From NCBI GenBank assembly GCA_026707225.1, contig JAPOXG010000010.1:62001-126000 (forward strand): a DNA stretch of 64,000 nucleotides, given 5' to 3'. Positions within the stretch are counted from its first letter, which is position 1; every line of letters begins with the position of its first letter. This DNA comes from Chloroflexota bacterium. GTDB lineage: Bacteria; Chloroflexota; Anaerolineae; Aggregatilineales; Phototrophicaceae. Made by a program: the position numbers and the translations under genes. The notes under the pieces were generated by a model. That model did not search any database. It worked only from the letters and a program-made list of their open reading frames with translations, and was not told where the DNA came from. Shown here piece after piece: positions 57,130 to 64,000 of the stretch.

Positions 57130-58182
57130 TCATTGCATTTCAGCGATCAGCAGCGCGATGAGGAATGCGACAGAGCCCACCGCCAGTATCAGCAATATCC
57201 CGATGAGCGCTTTCGTAGCCCGTGACCAGTTCGCCGCAGGCGAAGGATCCTGAGAAACTGAGTCGACCATTTGCGCTGGCGCGTTGCGGCTGGCATACTC
57301 GCGTTGAGACGACCTTGCGGCGGTTCTGTATTCTGTTCGGCGGGGCGCCGTCATCGCTTTTGCTGGTGCCTCGCGCAGACGGAGTTTCGCCAGATAATGG
57401 GCGACCGCGGTTGGGGTGGATGCGGCGTAGTCGGCCACGTCATCGGCTAGCGTATTGTCTTTGTGGTGACCAATGCCGGTGACGATAAATGTCCGGCTGC
57501 GAATGACTGCTTCCGCAACTTCAAAGGAATCGAAGACGGCGAGATTCTTCGATCTCCCGCCGCCGCGAATGATCGCGATCAGATCGATTTCCCGACTTTT
57601 GGCCAGGGCAAGAATGGCGTCGACTATGGATTCGATTGCGCGTTCGCCTTCCAGTATGACGTACTTCCACTCAACTGGCGCCAGAACGTTACGTTCACCG
57701 CTGCTCTGATAGGCGCTCTCAAAATCGCCAATGGCGCGGCTGCTTCGGCTGGTGATGATGCCGATCCGTCGAATGCGTGAGGGTGGCATTCTCTTGTCGG
57801 GAGGATAAAGCCCCTGCGCGCGTAAGCGGTCGACGGCGGGAGCCGTATCGACGGCATCGCCCGAAAGGCGAAGATCCGTTACATTGATCTGCGCTTCGGC
57901 GCGATCTTCGTAGAAGCGCACGTCACCGTAGACATCGACATCCAAGTGGTTGCGCAGCTCAAATGGAAAGCCGCCGGCCAACGCTTCGCGAATCATACAG
58001 CGGATGCGCGTCTTGTCATCGACCAGATCGAAATAAACATGGCCCAAATCTGACTTGAAGTAACGGTCGATTCGGCCGCCGACCCAGAAGAATTGCTCCA
58101 ACGTCTCCGCCTCAACGATGCTGCGAATCATTCGATTAACTTGTGTGATGCTGCGACGGCGTTCTGAATTAGGAGTGGACAT
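57130..58182 (-). CDS. Exonuclease VII large subunit (XseA)-like protein with C-terminal transmembrane helix
   Basis: N-terminal OB-like VNRMIRSIVEAETLEQFFWVGGRIDRYFKSDLGHVYFDLVDDKTRIRCMI; catalytic core LIAIIRGGGRSKNLAVFDSFEVAEAVIRSRTFIVTGIGHHKDNTLADDVADYAASTPTAVAHYL; C-terminus ALIGILLILAVGSVAFLIALLIAEMQ. Confidence 0.85.
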   Translation of the reverse strand: MSTPNSERRRSITQVNRMIRSIVEAETLEQFFWVGGRIDRYFKSDLGHVYFDLVDDKTRIRCMIREALAGGFPFELRNHLDVDVYGDVRFYEDRAEAQINVTDLRLSGDAVDTAPAVDRLRAQGLYPPDKRMPPSRIRRIGIITSRSSRAIGDFESAYQSSGERNVLAPVEWKYVILEGERAIESIVDAILALAKSREIDLIAIIRGGGRSKNLAVFDSFEVAEAVIRSRTFIVTGIGHHKDNTLADDVADYAASTPTAVAHYLAKLRLREAPAKAMTAPRRTEYRTAARSSQREYASRNAPAQMVDSVSQDPSPAANWSRATKALIGILLILAVGSVAFLIALLIAEMQ

Positions 58183-58300
58183 TTCTCTAAGTGATTCCGA
58201 ATTCGCTCGGCGAAAATGACGCATGCCGGCGGGCGAGTCAAGGGTAGCGTACAAAGTAACCTACGGTCGTCCCCGCATTCATATTCGTAAGGCGGGAAAG

Positions 58301-60838
58301 CTACGAATGCAATTTCATGTATTGATCGAAGACAAACTTGGCCGGGTCCACACCGGGCGGAATGATGACCTTGCGGCTGCGACCAGCGCCGGGTTCTTCG
58401 CCCACCACGCCCAATTCTTCAAGCAAATCCATGATGCGCCCGGCCCGTGGGTAGCCCAAACCGAGGCGCCGCTGAATCAGGGACGCGGATGCTTCGCCGC
58501 TCTCGACCACAAGCTTGAGCACGTCTTGCAGCATAGGATCCGTATCGGACATGAATTGGCGGCGCTTCAGATCTTGTTCCCAGGGCCCCCTGTCTCTGGC
58601 CGGCGCCAAGCCGGCTTCCAAAAGCTGCGCCAATTTGCCCTTCCAATGCTCGACGACAACGCGGACATCCTCCTCAGAGACGAAGCAGCCCTGGACGCGC
58701 AGCGGGTCGGCCGCGTCCGCGGACAAGAAGAGCATATCGCCGCTGCCGAGCAACTGTTCGGCGCCGATACGGTCAATGATCACCCGTGAATCGGCGCCAG
58801 AGGCGACGGAGAATGCGATCCGGGAGGGGAAATTCGCTTTAATCAATCCGGTGATCACATCGACGCTGGGCCGCTGTGTGGCGACCACCATGTGCATGCC
58901 GACGGCGCGCGCCATTTGCGCTAGACGCGTGAGAGCGCGCTCTGTTTCCTCGGGGTTGCTGAGCATGAGATCGCCGATTTCATCAATCAGTATCACCATG
59001 TAGGGCAAGGCCGGCGCAAATTCGCTCTTGGCAAGCTGCGCCTCGTTATACATATTGATGTTTCTGGCGCCGCTTTCTTCCAACAGTTTGTAACGGCGGT
59101 CCATTTCTCGTGTGCACCAGCGCAGGACGCCGATGATGCGATCGTGGTGCAACTCTACTGGGCCAAGCAAATGCGGAATGCCGTCGAATCGCGAGAGTTC
59201 CACCATCTTGGGATCCAGCATCACCAATTGCAAATGGTCCGGCGGATATTGCATGAGCAGCGATGTGGCGATCGCGCCCATGCAGACGGATTTACCCGAA
59301 CCGGTTGTGCCGGCAATGAGCAAGTGTGGCATCTGCGCCAGGTCAACGGACACCGGCTCGCCGGTGACGTTTCTGCCAAGCGGAATGAGCAATGGCTTGC
59401 CGTCGCTCGCCTTCTCCCGCCGGTATGCTTCGCTTTGCATCACGTTACGGAGCGCCACGATTCCGGCTGTTTGGTTGGGCACCTCTATACCCATATAGTT
59501 GGTACCAGGGACCGGCGTCTCCATCCGCAGTCGCTTGGCGGCGAGCGCTAGGGAAAGGTCGCGGGCGTACGAGGCGATTCGGCTCATTCGTACTCGGTCA
59601 CTGCCGTCTTCCTTGTGCGGCTGTAAGGCGTAGCGTGTCACTGCCGGTCCGACCTGCACATCGACCACAGTCGTCTCGAGATCAAACTCCAGCAGCGTAT
59701 TTTGAATTAACTTCGCGATGTGATTGATCTCTTCTTCATCAGGCAAAATCAGATCGGCGGCGGTCAAGCAATCGATGCTCGGAAGAGTGTCGCGCCAGGC
59801 ATCTCGCTCGAAAGCAGTCGCGGCGTCTGGCAATTCCTCCTGCATAAGCCCCTCGCCAGCTGTAAGCGCCGTTTGGTCGGCTGCATCTCCTCGCTCGCGA
59901 TAGCCATTGGCAGAGGCTACAGCCGATCCTTGGCGGTCCTCGATTGATTCAGGCGCTGCTTTCGGATTGCGCGAAGCGGGTCGCCCGGCGCGCACTCTCT
60001 CGACGCCATTTCCTTTCTCAGGCAGGGGCTGGCGGTCTGGGCGCGCCGGCTCTGGATCGCTCGTGGGGTTCGGCCGGATTCTCATGACATTAGCGCGATA
60101 AGCGGAAGATCCCGCGAGGCGATGGTAAATTGCGCGCGATTCGTCGCCTTCGGCAAGGGACTGAGTCGCTTTCGCCGAGACTTCGCTATAAAGTTGCAGC
60201 TTCCCGCCTATCTTCGTCAAGACCGATGCAATATGTCGCCGCCGCAAACCAACGGTTACGACTGCGCAAATGCCTATGAGCCCCGCAAGAAATACCAGCG
60301 CGGCTTGCCGACCGAGTATCCAGAATATCGGATAGCTCAAGCCCCAGCCGATTAGACCACCGCCTTGCCCCGCGCGCGCCAGGGCACGCAACTCGCTGTC
60401 ACTGTTGCCCAAATGCAGGATGGCGAGGATCGACAGAAATATGATCTCCAAAGCCAGCATTCTCGCGGAGCTAAAACGGAAGCGCAGGCCGATTTTAGGG
60501 AGCCAAAGCGCGATGCCAAAAGCAAACAGGGCTGAAGCAACGAAGATCGCGCCATCGCCGAACAATGCAGTCAACATGTCCGCCCAAGTCACCGCTACCA
60601 GCGCGTCAGAAGCAACGTAAAGCGAAATGAAAGACAGAATTCCGAATACGATGAGGGCAAAGCCGACAACTTCGTTCAGCCAAGGCGGCACGCTCTCTTT
60701 GAGGTCTTCCCAAAAATCGAAGTCCGCTCTCACGTCATCCAGGGGCTTGATGACATCATCCGCCGCGGCCGGCAAGCGCGGCTCAGCCAGCAAGTCGGCA
60801 GAATGCTGCGCCTCTGGCTCGAGTATCTCTCGTTCCAC
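58301..60838 (-). CDS. ftsK: DNA translocase FtsK/SpoIIIE family
   Basis: N-terminal TM segments; PHLLIAGTTGSGKSVCMGAIATSLLMQYPPDHLQLVMLDPKMVELSRFDGIPHLLGPV; IVLIDEIGDLM-type motif; C-terminal winged-helix VVESGEASASLIQRRLGLGYPRAGRIMDLLEELGVVGEEPGAGRSRKVI. Confidence 0.94.
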   Translation of the reverse strand: MEREILEPEAQHSADLLAEPRLPAAADDVIKPLDDVRADFDFWEDLKESVPPWLNEVVGFALIVFGILSFISLYVASDALVAVTWADMLTALFGDGAIFVASALFAFGIALWLPKIGLRFRFSSARMLALEIIFLSILAILHLGNSDSELRALARAGQGGGLIGWGLSYPIFWILGRQAALVFLAGLIGICAVVTVGLRRRHIASVLTKIGGKLQLYSEVSAKATQSLAEGDESRAIYHRLAGSSAYRANVMRIRPNPTSDPEPARPDRQPLPEKGNGVERVRAGRPASRNPKAAPESIEDRQGSAVASANGYRERGDAADQTALTAGEGLMQEELPDAATAFERDAWRDTLPSIDCLTAADLILPDEEEINHIAKLIQNTLLEFDLETTVVDVQVGPAVTRYALQPHKEDGSDRVRMSRIASYARDLSLALAAKRLRMETPVPGTNYMGIEVPNQTAGIVALRNVMQSEAYRREKASDGKPLLIPLGRNVTGEPVSVDLAQMPHLLIAGTTGSGKSVCMGAIATSLLMQYPPDHLQLVMLDPKMVELSRFDGIPHLLGPVELHHDRIIGVLRWCTREMDRRYKLLEESGARNINMYNEAQLAKSEFAPALPYMVILIDEIGDLMLSNPEETERALTRLAQMARAVGMHMVVATQRPSVDVITGLIKANFPSRIAFSVASGADSRVIIDRIGAEQLLGSGDMLFLSADAADPLRVQGCFVSEEDVRVVVEHWKGKLAQLLEAGLAPARDRGPWEQDLKRRQFMSDTDPMLQDVLKLVVESGEASASLIQRRLGLGYPRAGRIMDLLEELGVVGEEPGAGRSRKVIIPPGVDPAKFVFDQYMKLHS

Positions 60839-61014
60839 AATTCATTCCGCTTATGCGCAATACCAATCCAGACACCAGTATAGACAGATTCAGGGAATGC
60901 AATGCTGGTTTTTTGGAGCAAAAGGGCGAGGCATTTGCTTTGCTGCCTCTGCAAATTTCGCGCTTAGGCGGGAGACCGGACAGGACGGCTCTGCAGCTCG
61001 CGCCAATAGAGAAG

Positions 61015-62934
61015 TTATTCCAGCAGCGCCTGCTCCTGCTTCAATATCAAGTCGGTCACAGCCAGGATCGCGACGCGCTGTTTTCGATAGAGGTCGGCTT
61101 CGCTCATGCTCAAGCGCCGCGCGACTTCGCGGACCTTTCTGTTTTCGAGAAATCGGAGCTGCAAGATGTTGTACAAAGTCCATTCCGGGCTCATCAATTT
61201 GCGCTCGCCCTCGGGCCTCAGGGACGCAATTGCCTCTTCAAGCAGCTTGCGCAGCGCGTTCACCGGCGTCTCTTCCCCATTCCGCATGCGGCTCTGCACG
61301 GCGCTCAGCATCATCATATTGCTCTGTGTGATGCCCGATCCGCCCCAATAGTGCCGCAGCGCGGCGCGCACTTGCTCAAACAGCTCGTCGCGATCCGGCA
61401 TAGCGTGGATGCGAGGAGGATGGACATCGGATTGTCTGTATTCGAGCTGCACCGCCCGCGACCGCGTCATCTGCAACTGAGGCAGCAAGCCTTCAAGCAG
61501 GTTGTACATTTCCGCTTGCAGATGCATATCATCAAGGCTCGTTTCGACCCGGTTAACAAATGCCTCCAGGTATCCGCCCGGCGCCGCCAGTTCATCGCGC
61601 AAGGCCGCATCGCTGTTCAGCAAGCCAAGCAGCCCGATGGTCAGCGGCGCCTTGCCGTTGCCGCTCGCGCGACTGCTGCGCAATGGCAGGAGCGCGAAGT
61701 CGCCCCAGGCGAAATATCCGGTATCAGAAAGCTCCGTCGTCCGCGCCGAGGCTTGCCGTAGCAGCTCGCTATCATATAAGAGACTAGCTTCGTCAAAATC
61801 AGATGATCCAACCCGGCTGACCATCTCGGGCGTGGCGCCGGCGAGGCTAATCACGAAGGCCTGGTCGATGCGAAGGTAATCGCAAATGGATTCTGTCGTT
61901 GCCAGGATAAGTTGAGAAAGATCAGTATGGGTCAAGACGCGGTCGCTGAGCGTCTGCAGCTTGGTGATCTGTTCGTCGTCCTCGTCGCGGTAGATGAAGA
62001 ATTTTTCGAAGTATGGCAAAGCCAGAGAGACGAACCATTGCCATAGCAACACTGCCGCGACGACGGCGGGCGGTGTAAACGCTTCGCCGGGCAAGCTCAG
62101 AATGCGCGTTGCCTGCGCCGTAAAGTTGACCACTGCCAGCGCGATAAGCCCGGTCGCGGGACCCCGCAACAGAAAATCGAGCAATTGCTTTTTGACCAGG
62201 CGATCAGGTTTGTCAGAGCCGAAGAAGTAAAGCGGGTACGACAAGAAGAATAGCATGAGGATGATGATGACGTTGGCTGTATTGATCACCAGCAAGCCGA
62301 ACAAAGAAAACTCATCACCCGGCTTGAGCAGTACCGAATAGGGAAATATTCCCAGCGCAGGCGTCAGGAAAGCGATCTGCAAATAAGCCATGCGCCGGGC
62401 GCTCGCTTGTGTCAGGCATCGTTTGCGCGCCCGCTGCACATTAAAGAAGGCGAACCCGTTTGCAAGCAGGAAATAAAGCGAATAAATTAAGAATATAGGA
62501 CCAGCCTGAATGCTCACCGCTTCTTGCGCGGCGACAACCTGGACGAGCGAATCGGAAAAAGCGACGAAGAGCAGGAAGGCGGCGCCAACCAGATAGAGCA
62601 GGCGGACCACCCGTTTTCGCCGGCCGCGAGAAGGCAAGCCTGTCGTCGCGAGCAGCGCGTCTGACAGGTGATACATGGCGGCTGGAATGAAGGCGATGCC
62701 CATCCACTGCAGCCTGGAGGCGATCTCGTGCGCGGCGTTGTCCGGCTTGAGCGAGATGAAGGCGTCGGCGACATAGGCGACAGCCACACAAGCCAGCACG
62801 ACCGCCGAAGTCTTGGCGACGCGGTTATTCAAGTTACGCGTCAAATTAAACAGCAGAAGGGAAACCGCGATGATGGCGTTGCTGGCGGTCAAGGTCTCAT
62901 TGACGGTCAGAAGCAAGGTCGTGAGTATGCTCAA
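61015..62934 (-). CDS. Membrane-bound sensor/regulator: N-terminal multi-TM (histidine-kinase-type), GAF-like, C-terminal HTH; no kinase domain seen
   Basis: About 7-9 TM helices, then LQTLSDRVLTHTDLSQLILATTESICDYLRIDQAFVISL (GAF-like), then LQLRFLENRKVREVARRLSMSEADLYRKQRVAILAVTDLI (HTH-like). Confidence 0.6.
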   Translation of the reverse strand: MSILTTLLLTVNETLTASNAIIAVSLLLFNLTRNLNNRVAKTSAVVLACVAVAYVADAFISLKPDNAAHEIASRLQWMGIAFIPAAMYHLSDALLATTGLPSRGRRKRVVRLLYLVGAAFLLFVAFSDSLVQVVAAQEAVSIQAGPIFLIYSLYFLLANGFAFFNVQRARKRCLTQASARRMAYLQIAFLTPALGIFPYSVLLKPGDEFSLFGLLVINTANVIIILMLFFLSYPLYFFGSDKPDRLVKKQLLDFLLRGPATGLIALAVVNFTAQATRILSLPGEAFTPPAVVAAVLLWQWFVSLALPYFEKFFIYRDEDDEQITKLQTLSDRVLTHTDLSQLILATTESICDYLRIDQAFVISLAGATPEMVSRVGSSDFDEASLLYDSELLRQASARTTELSDTGYFAWGDFALLPLRSSRASGNGKAPLTIGLLGLLNSDAALRDELAAPGGYLEAFVNRVETSLDDMHLQAEMYNLLEGLLPQLQMTRSRAVQLEYRQSDVHPPRIHAMPDRDELFEQVRAALRHYWGGSGITQSNMMMLSAVQSRMRNGEETPVNALRKLLEEAIASLRPEGERKLMSPEWTLYNILQLRFLENRKVREVARRLSMSEADLYRKQRVAILAVTDLILKQEQALLE

Positions 62935-62998
62935 CTCAGGTCCTGTTTTGCTGTAACTCTGTTAACAAGTGTAGCAAAAATCAGATTCGGCGATGAGC

Positions 62999-63562
62999 CT
63001 AAACGGACAAGCTGAAGAAGAGCGCAATCTCGCGGTTGGCGAAATGATGGTCGTTAAAGCCACAGAAGCTAAAGCCCAGCGCCTTGGCGAATAGAATGCA
63101 GGGAAAGTTGGTCGTGGGAATCTCAAACAGGATCTGTCTGAGTCGGTATTCGCTCGCCCACAGCCGCGCGACCTGTACCAGGCGCGATCCCAGACTGCGG
63201 CGGCGATAGGGTCGGTCAATCACGATATTTTGCAGATAAGCGACTTGGCTCGTCTGATCAACCCGCATCGAGGCATAGCCGAGAATATGATTGCTGCTTT
63301 TGTCTTGTACAACGACGAAACAATGATTCTGCCGCAGCGTCCATTCAAGCTGCTGCGGATCGGTAACATGCCGTGAATGCAGTTGACGCGGCAGTCGTTG
63401 CTTGCGACAGCTGATCTGGACATCGTCGCCGGCTTCCTGCACGGTCATTTGCCACACGTGCTCGCTTTGAAAGTCGCTGTCCAGCGCGAGACAGTAGGGG
63501 ATATCAGTATCGACGCCATCGCGAAAAATCAATTGAGCGGGCTCGAATCCGGGATTTTGCAT
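62999..63562 (-). CDS. GNAT family N-acetyltransferase
   Basis: AYLQNIVIDRPYRRRSLGSRLVQVARLWASEYRLRQILFEIPTTNFPCILFAKALGFSFCGFNDHHF. Confidence 0.8.
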   Translation of the reverse strand: MQNPGFEPAQLIFRDGVDTDIPYCLALDSDFQSEHVWQMTVQEAGDDVQISCRKQRLPRQLHSRHVTDPQQLEWTLRQNHCFVVVQDKSSNHILGYASMRVDQTSQVAYLQNIVIDRPYRRRSLGSRLVQVARLWASEYRLRQILFEIPTTNFPCILFAKALGFSFCGFNDHHFANREIALFFSLSV

Positions 63563-63627
63563 GGCTTTTGCGCTCCAACGGGCTCGGTCGCTGCGGGACC
63601 CCTCTTGGCCGCAATCAAAGAAAATTA

Positions 63628-63658
63628 TGACCCCAAGCACGGGATCCGTGTGGGGTCA
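63628..63658 (-). terminator. Hairpin terminator downstream of the sigma factor gene
   Basis: Minus strand TGACCCCA-CACGG-ATC-CCGTG-CT-TGGGGTCA followed by TAATTTTCTTT. Confidence 0.65.
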
Positions 63659-63704
63659 TTCGAGGCATTTCGCATTTCAGTTCCAGCTTGCGACGAGTTG
63701 GACG

Positions 63705-64000
63705 CTATACCTCGTACAGATAGTCCTTGAGAATCACATGGGCTGACGATTGACGCAGGCGATTCAATGCTTGCGCTTCCAATTGGCGCACGCGCTCCCT
63801 GGTCACGCCGATCGTTTGCCCGACTTCCTCCAAGGTGTATACGCGCCCGTCGGCGAGCCCGTAACGCAATCGCAAGATCTGCGCTTCACGATCCGGCAGC
63901 TTGTCCAGCGCCTGCTGCAACTGCACGTGCAGCAGATGGGTGGCGACTTCTTCCGATGGCGCCGGGCTGTTGCTGTCCTCGACAAAGTCGCCGAAGGTGG
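63705..64000 (-). CDS. Sigma-70 family RNA polymerase sigma factor (RpoD/SigA-like), C-terminal part, truncated by the window end
   Basis: FGDFVEDSNSPAPSEEVATHLLHVQLQQALDKLPDREAQILRLRYGLADGRVYTLEEVGQTIGVTRERVRQLEAQALNRLRQ; sigma region 4. Confidence 0.92.
   Translation of the reverse strand, partial: TFGDFVEDSNSPAPSEEVATHLLHVQLQQALDKLPDREAQILRLRYGLADGRVYTLEEVGQTIGVTRERVRQLEAQALNRLRQSSAHVILKDYLYEV

Noticed and set aside
57130-58182. Treating the XseA-like ORF as simply frameshifted
   Set aside because: The linker and TM segment form a clean continuous reading frame with a positively charged residue before the helix, suggesting a real C-terminal anchor; still worth checking against relatives.
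1-64000. tRNA, rRNA, CRISPR arrays, transposases, integrases and prophage genes
   Set aside because: Scanned by eye on both strands; no cloverleaf-like tRNA, regular spacer array or mobile-element protein was seen. tRNAscan and CRISPR tools would be needed to exclude degenerate cases.

Overview
The 64 kb window is a densely packed, GC-rich bacterial chromosomal segment, probably Chloroflexota by gene content (inference). I found no phage, transposon, CRISPR array, rRNA or tRNA. The main feature is a minus-strand LysW-carrier lysine (alpha-aminoadipate) cluster: lysW-lysX-lysY-lysZ-lysJ-lysK-homocitrate synthase (34350 down to 28056). A homoaconitase-type subunit pair follows at 26672-24854, after an oppositely oriented MFS gene. 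Upstream of lysW there is an unannotated leader with a sigma70-like promoter, a 19-codon ORF encoding MSATGSAIESKKVKKTDTH (four Lys codons in five), mutually exclusive pairing segments, and a perfect intrinsic terminator (ACCCGCC-CATAA-GGCGGGTTTTTT) just before the lysW ribosome-binding site. This looks like a leader-peptide transcription attenuator sensing lysyl-tRNA. Other points of interest: an exonuclease VII large-subunit homologue whose C-terminal coiled-coil region is replaced by a transmembrane helix, next to ftsK; a Mur ligase with a multi-TM N-terminus; a muropeptide-recycling operon (murQ, BadF-type kinase, AmiE-like hydrolase, nagZ, MFS); a CcdA / beta-sandwich / TlpA fusion; a membrane-bound GAF-HTH regulator without a kinase domain; and a duplicated palindromic repeat. 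All assignments come from reading the sequence and recalling protein families; no database search or RNA folding was run.
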